Part shown: positions 1 to 8,993 of the stretch, in pieces
Layout: each line of letters starts with the position of its first letter
Position numbering within the stretch: position 1 is the first letter of the stretch
NCBI GenBank assembly: GCA_963713505.1
Contig: CAVQMC010000002.1
Coordinates: 248,001 to 312,000, forward strand
Direction: 5' to 3'
Length of the DNA: 64,000 nt
From: CAVQMC01 sp963713505
GTDB taxonomy: Bacteria; Bacteroidota; Ignavibacteria; Ignavibacteriales; Ignavibacteriaceae
The notes under the pieces: model-generated
Told to the model about the DNA's origin: nothing
The model's input: only the letters and a program-made list of their open reading frames with translations
Databases searched by the model: none
Program-made: the position numbers and the translations under genes

Positions 1-653
1 AAGTTTGTGCGGAAATGGTGCAAGATGTGCAATAAAATTTGCTTTTAAAAATGGATTAATTAATAGTAATTCTACTAATTTTATCTCAAATCAAATCGAA
101 TATTCAGGTGAGATCTTTAATGATAATAATTTCAGATTGAATTTTAATCCGCCCTCTAATTTGAAATTAGACATTGAATTAAAAACTGAAATCGGAAATG
201 TTAAAGCAGATTTTGTTGATACAGGATCGCCGCATGTTGTAATTAATATTGAAAAAGCATTTAACTCATCTATTGATGGTAGAACTTTTTCAAATAATCT
301 GGAAAGATCTGCCGGTTTATAAACTTGGCAAAGAAATAAGATATCTAAAAGAATTTGAACCTGCAGGAACCAATGTAAACTTTATTAAAATAATTAATAA
401 TAAAGTATATATAAGAACTTACGAACGCGGAGTTGAAGACGAAACATTCGCTTGCGGAACAGGTTCTGTAGCTTCGGCATTAATAAGTTATTTTAATCAC
501 AAATTAAAACCGCCAATTTGTTTAATTACAAAAGGCGGAGACGAACTGAAAGTAGATTTTAAATACATAAATAATAAATTTGAAAATTTATCTTTAACCG
601 GACCGGCTGAAGAAGTTTTTAAAGGAGAGTATATTCTTAACACAAAAATTTAA
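1..653 (+). CDS. dapF: diaminopimelate epimerase, 5'-truncated and frameshifted
   Basis: Converts LL- to meso-diaminopimelate for lysine and peptidoglycan synthesis in the cytoplasm. The start lies before the window. The first active-site segment SLCGNGARC is read at the left edge and the second, ETFACGTGSVASA, near 450-480, so both catalytic cysteines are present. TGSPHVV and RTYERGVEDET are typical DapF motifs. The reading frame changes near 301-306: removing one A from the AAA run at 303-305 gives continuous NNLEDLPVYKLGKEIRY, as expected for the family. A one-base consensus error is more likely than a real mutation. About 217 codons are visible. Confidence 0.9.
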
Positions 654-668
654 ATATTCGGAGAACAA

Positions 669-974
669 ATGCCTAAAGTAATATTTACAATTCAATACGA
701 AATTGAATCGGATAATAGAAATGAATATCTTGGAGTTATTAAAGAACTGAAAAATCTTTTAAAAGCTGAAGGACTTGAAGATTATAGTGTTTATGAAGTA
801 AAGGGAAAATCAAACCACTTTGAGGAGATTTATACTTTTACATCGCCGGAGGCTTATGAAGAGTTTGATGATAATCAAAGTGAAAGAATAAATATTTTAA
901 TTTCTAAATTAAATGATTTAACAACCGGAAATTCCACGAAATATACGACATTAACCGAACTCGCGGAAAATTAA
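669..974 (+). CDS. conserved hypothetical protein, 101 aa
   Basis: A small cytoplasmic protein with no signal peptide or membrane segment. It begins 15 bp after dapF behind a GGAGA ribosome site. The alternating strand/helix pattern (VIFTIQYEIE, a helix with KELKNLLKAEG, then YTFTSPEAYEEF) resembles a dimeric alpha-beta barrel such as the antibiotic-biosynthesis-monooxygenase or NIPSNAP folds. That is a fold guess only and I assign no function. It is probably cotranscribed with dapF and the unit ends at the hairpin just downstream. Confidence 0.7.
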   Translation: MPKVIFTIQYEIESDNRNEYLGVIKELKNLLKAEGLEDYSVYEVKGKSNHFEEIYTFTSPEAYEEFDDNQSERINILISKLNDLTTGNSTKYTTLTELAEN

Positions 975-996
975 TTACCTTTCCTAGATTAATATT

Positions 997-1024
997 AAGC
1001 GGTTTATTAAAACCGCTTTTTATT
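997..1024 (+). terminator. rho-independent terminator after the dapF unit
   Basis: A perfect 9-bp stem AAGCGGTTT/AAACCGCTT with a 4-base loop (ATTA), followed by a T-rich tail. It separates the dapF unit from the cytochrome cluster. Confidence 0.85.
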
Positions 1025-1052
1025 TGCATACCTAATTTTTACACCTTATTTT

Positions 1053-1080
1053 TTGTCCCTTTAGATGTGAAGATTAAACT
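1053..1080 (+). promoter_or_regulatory. possible sigma70-type promoter for the membrane cytochrome gene
   Basis: TTGTCC, a 16-base spacer, then TAAACT, ending 36 bases before the start codon at 1117. The match is moderate and the genome is AT-rich, so this is tentative. Confidence 0.3.
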
Positions 1081-1116
1081 AATTTTCTTTAAATTGTAAA
1101 ACTAAATTTATTATAG

Positions 1117-1992
1117 ATGAACCCAAGAACTCACAAAATATACGTAACATCCTTTTTTGTAATAGGTATATTAGTAACTGCTTTACTTGCGGTAAATGGT
1201 TATCAATACTATACAACTCCACTTGAAGAAAGATTTTTTCAAAGTCAAAATGCAATGTTAAAACCCAGCGGCGTCTGGGGTCACGGATTCGGAATCATTG
1301 GAAGTCTGATGATGATTATCGGAGTAGCCGTTTATATGATAAGAAAAAGGGCTAGGAAATTATTTAATTGGGGATTTTTAAGACATTGGCTCGAACTTCA
1401 TATTTTTTTATGCACCGTAGGCCCAATTCTAGTTCTCTACCATACTGCATTTAAATTTGGAGGAATTGTAGCTGTTAGTTTCTGGAGTATGGTTGCAGTT
1501 GTTTTGAGCGGTGTAGTCGGCAGATTTATTTATGTACAGATTCCCAGAACAATTCAAGGGCAGGAACTTGGAATGTCCCAGCTTGACGCGATTAATGAAG
1601 ATCTTACTTTAAAACTAAGAAATGATTTTTCAATGAATGAAGCATTGCTTTTGGAATTTGAAAATTTTGCTTCACCTGATAGATATAAGAGATTGAATTT
1701 TAGCGGCAGCCTAGCGCTAAGCTTTAAAGACTATTTTGTAATGAATACAATTTTAAATAAATTTAAAAAAGAGATGAAATATTCTGGTATTTCCAGTTCA
1801 TTCAGAAAAGAAATAATTAAATTAGCAAAATCAAAACTAAAATTAACAAGAAGAATTGGAAAACTTAGGACTATGCAGAATCTTTTTAGGTATTGGCATA
1901 TAGTTCATCTTCCTTTTGCAATTTCTATGTTTGTTATAATGTTTATACACATAGCTGTAACAATTATATTTGGATATAGATGGATTTTTTAG
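1117..1992 (+). CDS. integral membrane b-type cytochrome-like protein
   Basis: A 291-residue inner-membrane protein with about five hydrophobic segments (roughly residues 9-28, 56-75, 90-108, 112-135 and 262-290) and a soluble basic loop of about 110 residues between the last two. Histidines sit in or next to helices in pairs (RHWLELH, YHTAF, WHIVHLPF, FIHIA), the pattern expected for bis-His haem in cytochrome b561/ferric-reductase-like proteins. Haem binding is inferred from this. It lies 9 bp before a TPR gene and upstream of the multihaem cytochrome operon, which suggests it passes electrons from quinol towards the periplasmic cytochromes. A ferric-reductase-like membrane protein of other function is the alternative. 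Confidence 0.65.
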   Translation: MNPRTHKIYVTSFFVIGILVTALLAVNGYQYYTTPLEERFFQSQNAMLKPSGVWGHGFGIIGSLMMIIGVAVYMIRKRARKLFNWGFLRHWLELHIFLCTVGPILVLYHTAFKFGGIVAVSFWSMVAVVLSGVVGRFIYVQIPRTIQGQELGMSQLDAINEDLTLKLRNDFSMNEALLLEFENFASPDRYKRLNFSGSLALSFKDYFVMNTILNKFKKEMKYSGISSSFRKEIIKLAKSKLKLTRRIGKLRTMQNLFRYWHIVHLPFAISMFVIMFIHIAVTIIFGYRWIF

Positions 1993-2001
1993 GAGATCTA
2001 A

Positions 2002-2607
2002 ATGAAAATTAAACCGATATATATTTATGGTCCGGTAATTATAATTGCCGTATTATTCTTAATATTTTCAACCCGTCAAAATAATTCAAATTCTGCGGAA
2101 AGCTCGCCCAATACTGAAAATCAGCAAATGCCGAATGATGATATTCATAAGAATCTTGATAATCCAATGACTGAAACTCCGACTAAAGATAATGTTTCGG
2201 CAAACGTTACACATCAAATGGAAATGCTTAAAAAAGAAGTTGAAAAATCTCCTAATGATACAACAAAATTAAAAGAATATGCAGATTTTCTTTCAGCTGC
2301 TCACCAGCCCGAAAAAGCAATTCCGTATTATGAACAGATATTAAATAAAGATCCAAAAAGAACAGATATTTTATTTTCTTTAACTTTTATTTACTATAAT
2401 CAAAAAGATCTCGGTAAAGCCGAAGAAATGACAAATAAAATTCTGTCTTATGATAAAAACAATGAACAAGCTCTTTATAACTTAGGTGCAATTGAAGCAA
2501 CAAAAGGGAATAAAGAAAAAGCTCGCCAAATTTGGACGGATTTAATAAACCAAGATCCTAATTCGCAAACTTCACAAATGGCTGAAAATGCACTTAAAAG
2601 CCTTTGA
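2002..2607 (+). CDS. membrane-anchored TPR protein, CcmI/NrfG-like context
   Basis: A 201-residue protein with one N-terminal membrane segment (residues 7-23), a polar Asn/Ser/Thr-rich linker to about residue 70, then about three tetratricopeptide repeats (for example AIPYYEQILNKDPKR and ALYNLGAIEATKGNKEKA). TPR domains anchored like this hold apocytochromes during haem attachment in NrfG/CcmI systems, and the neighbours carry 63 CXXCH sites. That link is inference: there is no haem-lyase partner in the window. It has its own AGGAG site, is cotranscribed with the membrane cytochrome, and is followed by a hairpin. Confidence 0.7.
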   Translation: MKIKPIYIYGPVIIIAVLFLIFSTRQNNSNSAESSPNTENQQMPNDDIHKNLDNPMTETPTKDNVSANVTHQMEMLKKEVEKSPNDTTKLKEYADFLSAAHQPEKAIPYYEQILNKDPKRTDILFSLTFIYYNQKDLGKAEEMTNKILSYDKNNEQALYNLGAIEATKGNKEKARQIWTDLINQDPNSQTSQMAENALKSL

Positions 2608-2644
2608 TATTATAAATAATTGGTAATTAGAATTATTTTATATT

Positions 2645-2679
2645 AAGTAAATATGTTCATTTAAATGAACTTTTTACTT
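2645..2679. terminator. palindromic hairpin, probable terminator
   Basis: The core is a perfect palindrome GTTCATTTAAATGAAC (2655-2670). It is extended by AAGTAAA on the left and TTTACTT on the right, with a T-run after the core. It can fold on either strand and separates the two halves of the cytochrome region. Confidence 0.6.
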
Positions 2680-2815
2680 GCAAAATTTTACGTCTTTTAA
2701 AAAATCTTAAATTTTTTTAGAAATAAGGTGATCCTAAAAATTGTACAATAATTGTTGTTACTTTGATCAATTTTCCTATTGTGACTTAAGATATTATTTT
2801 TTCAATGATTTTTTT

Positions 2816-2844
2816 TTGACCGTCCCGTGAAAATTATTTATAAC
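2816..2844 (+). promoter_or_regulatory. sigma70-type promoter of the multihaem operon
   Basis: TTGACC, a 17-base spacer, then TATAAC, both close to consensus with ideal spacing. It ends 38 bases before the ATG at 2883. It is the best promoter match I found in the window and marks the start of the 2883-10613 unit. Confidence 0.65.
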
Positions 2845-2882
2845 ACTAACGTAAATAGTAATCAAAATATATTGTTGGAATT

Positions 2883-4211
2883 ATGGAAGCGATTTTAGAA
2901 AATTTTTTGGGCTATTTGATTGCAATTATTCTTTCTGCAGGTATATTAATTTTATATCTCAAGAGATTTAAGCTTAATAGCAGTATTACCGTTGAGAAAA
3001 TTGAAAGAGCTAAAGAAATGGGTTTTCATGAACCTGTTTCACTCCACCCTGTTGTAGATCCTGAGGTTTGTATTGGCAGCGGAGCCTGTGTAGCCGCATG
3101 TCCGGAAAATGATGTGCTTGGACTCGTAAATGGGAAAGCACAAACCATTAATGCAAGCAGATGTGTTGGCCATGGGGCTTGTTTTCACGCCTGTCCTCTT
3201 CAAGCAATCACACTTTGTATAGGAACTGAAAAAAGAGGAGTTGATTTACCTCATATAAGTCAGGAATTTGAAAGCAGTATTCCAGGTTTATATATCGCAG
3301 GCGAACTCGGCGGAATGGGTTTAATAAAAAATGCGGTTGAACAGGGCAAACAAGCCATGCAGAATTTACATCACAAACTTAACCGTTCTAAAAATGCAAA
3401 GTATGATGTTGTAATTGTTGGTGCTGGTCCTGCAGGAATTTCAGCTACATTAACTGCAGCGGAATTAAATTTAAAATTTTTAACTTTAGAACAAGATAGT
3501 CTAGGTGGAACAGTTTACAACTTCCCCAGAGCAAAACTTGTTATGACTGCTCCGATGGATTTGCCGCTTTACGGAAAAGTAAAACTTGCCGAAACTTCAA
3601 AATCTGAATTGCTGGAGTTGTGGAATGAAGTTCTGTCAAAAAATAATATTTCAATTAATGAACAAGAAAAAGTTGAATCAATTGAAAAAATAGGAGATTA
3701 TTTTTACATAAAAACTTCTAAAGATTCTTATACTTCAAGTAGTATTTTGCTTTCAATTGGAAGGAGAGGTTCTCCCAGAAAACTTGGTGTTCCCGGTGAG
3801 GAAAAAGAAAAAGTTGCTTATCGTCTACTAGAACCAGAATTAATTCATAGACAAAAAATATTAATTGTAGGCGGCGGAGATTCTGCAATTGAAAGTGCAC
3901 TTTTATTAATGGAAGAAGATAATGATGTCACAATTTCATACAGAGGAGATGCATTCTCAAGATTAAAACCAAAAAACCTTGCGAAAATTAATGCAGCTAT
4001 TTCTTCCAGCAGAATAAGGGTATTTTTTAATTCTAATGTTCAGGAAATTTTGGATGAAAAAATAATTTTAGTTAATGATGGTAGTCCGGTTTCAATAAAA
4101 AATGATCTTGTCTATATTTTTGCCGGAGGAGAATTACCAACGAAATTTCTCGAAAATATTGGAATTACAATAACTAAAAAATTCGGCGAAGCACTGCTGA
4201 AGCATTCTTAA
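2883..4211 (+). CDS. membrane-anchored Fe-S / FAD / NAD(P) oxidoreductase
   Basis: A 442-residue protein in the order: membrane helix (8-27), two ferredoxin-type motifs (63-74 and 94-105), a GLYIAGELGG segment (135-144) of the kind found at the C-terminus of thioredoxin-reductase-like enzymes, an FAD-binding motif VGAGPAG (179-185) and an NAD(P)-binding motif GGGDSA (330-335). There is no CXXC redox pair, so it is not a thioredoxin reductase. The closest architecture I know is the YpdA-like reductase group with an added ferredoxin part. In both Fe-S motifs the second cysteine is replaced, by Ser66 in CIGSGAC and by His97 in CVGHGAC. It heads the multihaem operon and probably feeds electrons from NAD(P)H into it. 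Confidence 0.75.
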   Translation: MEAILENFLGYLIAIILSAGILILYLKRFKLNSSITVEKIERAKEMGFHEPVSLHPVVDPEVCIGSGACVAACPENDVLGLVNGKAQTINASRCVGHGACFHACPLQAITLCIGTEKRGVDLPHISQEFESSIPGLYIAGELGGMGLIKNAVEQGKQAMQNLHHKLNRSKNAKYDVVIVGAGPAGISATLTAAELNLKFLTLEQDSLGGTVYNFPRAKLVMTAPMDLPLYGKVKLAETSKSELLELWNEVLSKNNISINEQEKVESIEKIGDYFYIKTSKDSYTSSSILLSIGRRGSPRKLGVPGEEKEKVAYRLLEPELIHRQKILIVGGGDSAIESALLLMEEDNDVTISYRGDAFSRLKPKNLAKINAAISSSRIRVFFNSNVQEILDEKIILVNDGSPVSIKNDLVYIFAGGELPTKFLENIGITITKKFGEALLKHS

Positions 4212-4265
4212 TAAAATTAAAGATAAATAATAACTACTTATTCAGCTCAAAATCCGGATTACTTT

Positions 4266-5870
4266 TTGAATAAATACAATTTTAATAGATACTTACTTCT
4301 TCTCGTTTTTATTCTTTCAGGTTTGTTCTTTGAAATTAATGCGCAAATTTCTCCGGGCGATTTAACAAAGGCTCATGCAAATCTTGAAGGATTAAGCAAT
4401 TGTACAAAATGTCATGTATTGGGAGATAGAGTTCACAATTCAAAATGTCTCGACTGCCATAAAGAAATAAAAGAATTAATTGACCAAAATAAAGGATATC
4501 ATTCCAGCAGTGAGGTAAAAGGAAAAAACTGTTGGAATTGTCATAGTGAACATCATGGCAGAAATTTTAGAATTGTAAACTTTGATCCGGATAAATTTGA
4601 CCATACAAAAGCAGGTTTTAAACTTACAGGAAAACATGCAAATATAAAATGTAAAGAATGTCATAAAGCGGATTTTATTAGCAGTACTGATATTAAAAAA
4701 AGATCCAATACTTATTTAGGCCTTAAAGAAAATTGTGTAAGCTGCCATGAAGATTTTCATCAAGGTACTCTAGGAAAAGATTGCGGATCATGCCATGATA
4801 CAAATAAATTTAGACCTGCTCCCAAATTTGACCATAATAAAGTTGAATTTAAACTAACAGGAAAACATGAAAAAGTTGAATGTATTAAATGCCATGTAAA
4901 AGAAAAAAAGAACGGGAAAGACTTTCAAAAATTTAAAAACGTTGCTTTTAATTCATGCGAAAATTGTCATAAAGATGTTCATAAAGGAAAGTTTGGAAAA
5001 AATTGTCAGAAGTGTCATGTTACAGAAGGTTTTAATATAATCAATAAAGAATCTTTTGATCATTCTAAAACCAGATATCCTTTAGTCGGTAAACATAGAT
5101 TTGTTAAATGCGAGGATTGCCATAAAGGAGGATTAAGTAATAAACCTAAATTTGCTGAATGTACAAATTGTCATAAAGATTATCATAAAGGTCAGTTTGT
5201 TACAAACGGTAAAGTAACGGATTGCAGTAAATGTCATAATGTTCAAGGTTTTCAACCTTCTTTATTTTCAATTGATGAACATAATAAAACAAAGTTTCAG
5301 TTAAGCGGAAGTCACTTAGCAATTCCTTGCCAGAAATGCCACTATATAAATGATACCTGGCAGTTTAATAAAATAGGGTTGGAATGTATAGATTGCCACA
5401 AAAATGTACACGGTACGGAGATAACTGAAAAATTTATGCAGAAAAATAATTGCAAATCATGTCACGATACTAAAAGCTGGGCCACTATAACATTTGACCA
5501 TAATAGAACCGATTTCGTTTTGAGAGGGAAGCATGCTGAATTAAAGTGTAGGGATTGTCATTATAAGAAAGATGTTGTGGGTCGTATGGTGTTTAAATTT
5601 GCCTCATTAAAATCAAATTGCGAAGAATGTCATAGAGATATTCATTTCGGTCAATTCCAAGAAAATGGTAAATCCGATTGCCAAAGGTGCCATACTTTTA
5701 ATAATTGGAAACCTGATAAATTCGATCACGATAAAACCAAATTCTCTTTAAAGGGAGCTCATCAAAAATTAAAATGTTCAGCTTGTCATAAAAATGTAGA
5801 AGAAAATGGAAATAAATTTATACAATTTAAATTAAAAGACTTTAAATGCGCTTTTTGTCATTCATCATAA
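4266..5870 (+). CDS. 20-haem periplasmic multihaem cytochrome c
   Basis: A 534-residue exported protein with a TTG start and a signal peptide ending near NAQ (about residue 26). I count 20 CXXCH haem-attachment sites spread over the mature chain. The repeat unit contains FDHxxxxFxLxGKH followed by a CXXCH, and extra histidines (FHQG, VHKG, KH) could serve as distal haem ligands. The protein is very rich in lysine. It overlaps the next cytochrome gene by 25 bp, so the two are translationally coupled. Haem binding follows directly from the motifs. Its role as a periplasmic carrier between the inner-membrane enzymes and the outer-membrane partners is inferred from context. Confidence 0.88.
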   Translation: MNKYNFNRYLLLLVFILSGLFFEINAQISPGDLTKAHANLEGLSNCTKCHVLGDRVHNSKCLDCHKEIKELIDQNKGYHSSSEVKGKNCWNCHSEHHGRNFRIVNFDPDKFDHTKAGFKLTGKHANIKCKECHKADFISSTDIKKRSNTYLGLKENCVSCHEDFHQGTLGKDCGSCHDTNKFRPAPKFDHNKVEFKLTGKHEKVECIKCHVKEKKNGKDFQKFKNVAFNSCENCHKDVHKGKFGKNCQKCHVTEGFNIINKESFDHSKTRYPLVGKHRFVKCEDCHKGGLSNKPKFAECTNCHKDYHKGQFVTNGKVTDCSKCHNVQGFQPSLFSIDEHNKTKFQLSGSHLAIPCQKCHYINDTWQFNKIGLECIDCHKNVHGTEITEKFMQKNNCKSCHDTKSWATITFDHNRTDFVLRGKHAELKCRDCHYKKDVVGRMVFKFASLKSNCEECHRDIHFGQFQENGKSDCQRCHTFNNWKPDKFDHDKTKFSLKGAHQKLKCSACHKNVEENGNKFIQFKLKDFKCAFCHSS

Positions 5871-8800
5871 TATTGTTTGTAACATTTAATATTTATGCAC
5901 AATCTCCGCATGGAGATAATTTTAATATTGATTGTTCCAACTGCCATCAATCTTCATCCTGGAAAATTGATAATCTGCAAAATATAAAATTTGATCATGG
6001 AACAACCGGATTTCCGTTAGAAGGTCAGCATAAAATAGTGAATTGTCAATCGTGCCATACATCTTTAGTTTTTTCGAAAGTAAAAAAAGATTGTTTTTCA
6101 TGCCATAAAGATATTCATCAAGGTACTGTTGGTTTTGATTGTGAAAAATGCCATACTCCCGAGAGTTGGGTAGTAAAAAACATAAATGAAATCCACGAAC
6201 AAAGCCGGTTCCCGCTTGTCGGAGTGCACTTGCAGGCCGATTGTATTCAATGCCACGCCGGATATAACAGTTTAAATTTTGAACCAATTGGTGCAACTTG
6301 TTATGATTGTCATAAGAGCGATTATGCTGCTACATCAAATCCCAACCACATGCAAGCCGGATTTTCCACAGACTGTGAACAATGCCATACAGTTACCGGT
6401 TTAGGATGGGCAGCTCAAAATTTCAATCACGACTTTTTCCCATTAGTTGGCGGACATAACATTCAAAATTGTTTTGCTTGTCATCAGCAGGGAAATAATT
6501 TCAAAGGATTATCTACTGATTGCTATTCATGTCATCAACAGGACTTTAATAATACTACAAATCCGAATCATGTTTCCGGTCAGTTTTCGCATGATTGTAC
6601 AAACTGCCACACCATTAATGGCTGGTCGCCGGCAAACTTTGATCATAGTTCAACAGGATTTCCTTTAACAGGTCAGCACACTACAGTTTCTTGTCAGAGC
6701 TGCCATACAAATGGATATACAAATACACCAACTGATTGCTATTCTTGCCATCAGACAGATTATAATAATACAAGAGATCCGAACCATGCTGCTCAAGGGT
6801 ATCCGCATGATTGTTCACAGTGCCATTCAACAAATGGTTGGGACGATGCCAACTTTGATCATAACAATACGGCATTTCCTTTAACCGGACAGCATACTAC
6901 GGTTTCATGTCAAAGCTGTCATACAAATGGTTATACAAATACGCCTACAGATTGTTATTCTTGCCATGAAACTGATTACAATAATACAAGAGACCCAAAC
7001 CATGTTGCTCAAGGATATCCACATGATTGTTCACAGTGCCATTCAACAAATGGTTGGGACGATGCCAACTTTGATCATAACAATACGGCATTTCCTTTAA
7101 CCGGTCAGCATACTACGGTTTCATGTCAAAGCTGTCATACAAATGGGTATACGAACACTCCAACTGATTGTTATAGCTGTCATGAGACAGATTATAATAA
7201 TACAACTGATCCGAATCATTTGACAGAAGGCTATCCACATGATTGTTCACAGTGCCATTCAACAAATGGTTGGGACGATGCCAACTTTGATCATAACAAT
7301 ACGGCATTTCCTCTAACTGGTCAGCATACTACGGTTTCATGCCAAAGCTGTCATACAAATGGATATACAAATACACCAACTGATTGTTACAGCTGTCATG
7401 AGACAGATTATAATAATACAACTGATCCGAATCATTTGACAGAAGGCTATCCACATGATTGTTCACAGTGCCATTCAACAAATGGTTGGGATGATTCTAA
7501 TTTCGATCATAGTAATACGGGTTTCCCGCTGACAGGTGCACATACAAGCGTAAGTTGTTCACAATGTCATCAAAGTGGTTTTACAAATACACCTTCTGAT
7601 TGTTACAGCTGTCATGAAACAGATTATAACAATGCAACCGATCCAAACCATTTGACAGAAGGATATCCTCATGATTGTTCACAATGTCATTCCACCGAAA
7701 ACTGGGATAATGCGACATTTGATCATAATACAACAAATTTCCCATTAACTGGTGCTCATGTAAATGTTAGTTGTTCGCAATGCCATCAGAATGGTTATAC
7801 AAATACTCCAACGGAATGCTATGCATGCCATGAAACAGATTTTAATAACACAACTGATCCAAATCATTTAACGGAAGGATTTCCTCATGATTGCACATTG
7901 TGTCACAATACTGATACTTGGAATGAGTCTACATTTGATCATAACAATACAAATTTCCCGTTAACCGGTGCTCATGTAAATGTAAGCTGTTCACAATGTC
8001 ATCAGAACGGTTATACAAATACTCCTACAGAATGTTTTGCATGTCATGAAACAGATTTCAATAATACAACAGATCCTCCGCATGTTTCCGAAAATTTTTC
8101 ACATGATTGTACACAGTGCCATACAACTAACGGCTGGACCCCGGCAACTTTTGACCATAGCTTTTATCCAACAGGTAATCATCATTCTAATGTCTCATGT
8201 AATGAATGTCATTCACAGCCTAATTATCAGCCTCAATGTTTAAGCTGTCATCAAAGTGATTTTAACGAAGGTCATAATTCTGGAGATCCTACTGATTGCT
8301 GGGATTGTCATAATACTAGCACCTGGGGTGATGCAAACTTCAACCATGATGACTTTTTCCCATTGACCGGGGCACATTTAAGCGTAGCATGCAATCAATG
8401 TCATCAAAACGGTTATTCAAATACGCCTACCGAATGCTATGCATGTCATCAAACAGTATATGATCAGACAAATAATCCGAATCACCAAACTTTAGGAATT
8501 TCAACCGACTGCCAGTCTTGCCATACAACAAATTCAGGATGGTCGCCGGCAACTTTCGCACAGCATAGTCAATATTTTGAACTTCTAGGTGCACATTTAA
8601 ATATTACTGATTGTAATGACTGCCATAATGGTAATTATGTAAATCCGCCTAATACATGTTTCGGATGTCATGATTCAAATTACAACTCAACTACCGATCC
8701 TCCCCATCAGCAGTTGAATTTTGATCATGATTGTACACAATGTCATAACATGAATAATTGGGATCAGGCTTCTTTTGATCATAGTTTTTATGCATTGTCA

Positions 8801-8992
8801 AGCCATCATACAAATTTAACATGCAGTGAATGTCATTCGGAAGCTAATTATCAACCGCAGTGTTTAAGCTGTCATTTAAGTGATTTCTTAGAAGAGCATC
8901 ATCAAGGAGATAGAACTGACTGCTGGAATTGTCATTCAACATTTCATTTTGGTGATGGTCCAGTGATGAAACAAAATTTAAAATTGAAATGA
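5846..8992 (+). CDS. giant 43-haem multihaem cytochrome c with tandem modules
   Basis: A 1048-residue exported protein with a signal peptide cut after YAQ (about residue 19), no lipobox and no T9SS sorting domain. I count 43 CXXCH sites. The centre is made of 72-residue modules, each with three CXXCH and four further conserved histidines (DPNH, PHDC, FDH, TGxH) that could be the sixth haem ligands. The modules share the FDHxxTxFPLTGxH motif with the 20-haem neighbour, so the two are related. Unlike that lysine-rich protein, this one is rich in Asp, Asn and Thr and almost free of lysine in the modules. It starts inside the end of the upstream gene and ends 1 bp before the barrel gene. A surface or conduit wire is the likely role (inference). 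Confidence 0.88.
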   Translation: MRFLSFIIILFVTFNIYAQSPHGDNFNIDCSNCHQSSSWKIDNLQNIKFDHGTTGFPLEGQHKIVNCQSCHTSLVFSKVKKDCFSCHKDIHQGTVGFDCEKCHTPESWVVKNINEIHEQSRFPLVGVHLQADCIQCHAGYNSLNFEPIGATCYDCHKSDYAATSNPNHMQAGFSTDCEQCHTVTGLGWAAQNFNHDFFPLVGGHNIQNCFACHQQGNNFKGLSTDCYSCHQQDFNNTTNPNHVSGQFSHDCTNCHTINGWSPANFDHSSTGFPLTGQHTTVSCQSCHTNGYTNTPTDCYSCHQTDYNNTRDPNHAAQGYPHDCSQCHSTNGWDDANFDHNNTAFPLTGQHTTVSCQSCHTNGYTNTPTDCYSCHETDYNNTRDPNHVAQGYPHDCSQCHSTNGWDDANFDHNNTAFPLTGQHTTVSCQSCHTNGYTNTPTDCYSCHETDYNNTTDPNHLTEGYPHDCSQCHSTNGWDDANFDHNNTAFPLTGQHTTVSCQSCHTNGYTNTPTDCYSCHETDYNNTTDPNHLTEGYPHDCSQCHSTNGWDDSNFDHSNTGFPLTGAHTSVSCSQCHQSGFTNTPSDCYSCHETDYNNATDPNHLTEGYPHDCSQCHSTENWDNATFDHNTTNFPLTGAHVNVSCSQCHQNGYTNTPTECYACHETDFNNTTDPNHLTEGFPHDCTLCHNTDTWNESTFDHNNTNFPLTGAHVNVSCSQCHQNGYTNTPTECFACHETDFNNTTDPPHVSENFSHDCTQCHTTNGWTPATFDHSFYPTGNHHSNVSCNECHSQPNYQPQCLSCHQSDFNEGHNSGDPTDCWDCHNTSTWGDANFNHDDFFPLTGAHLSVACNQCHQNGYSNTPTECYACHQTVYDQTNNPNHQTLGISTDCQSCHTTNSGWSPATFAQHSQYFELLGAHLNITDCNDCHNGNYVNPPNTCFGCHDSNYNSTTDPPHQQLNFDHDCTQCHNMNNWDQASFDHSFYALSSHHTNLTCSECHSEANYQPQCLSCHLSDFLEEHHQGDRTDCWNCHSTFHFGDGPVMKQNLKLK
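6584..8095 (+). repeat. tandem 216-bp coding repeat array (7 units)
   Basis: Equivalent positions recur at 6584, 6800, 7016, 7232, 7448, 7664, 7880 and again at 8096, exactly 216 bp (72 codons) apart. The units starting at 6800, 7016 and 7232 are nearly identical at the DNA level and the outer ones have diverged. This indicates recent in-frame duplication in the centre. The copy number could be miscounted by an assembler. Confidence 0.92.
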
Positions 8993-8993
8993 T

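Noticed and set aside
6681..7307. Antisense open frames of identical 64-codon length at 6681-6875 and 7113-7307
   Set aside because: They are 432 bp apart (two repeat units) and simply mirror the cytochrome repeats on the other strand.
6584..8095. CRISPR array
   Set aside because: The repeats are 216 bp, fully coding and without spacers, and there are no cas genes in the window.
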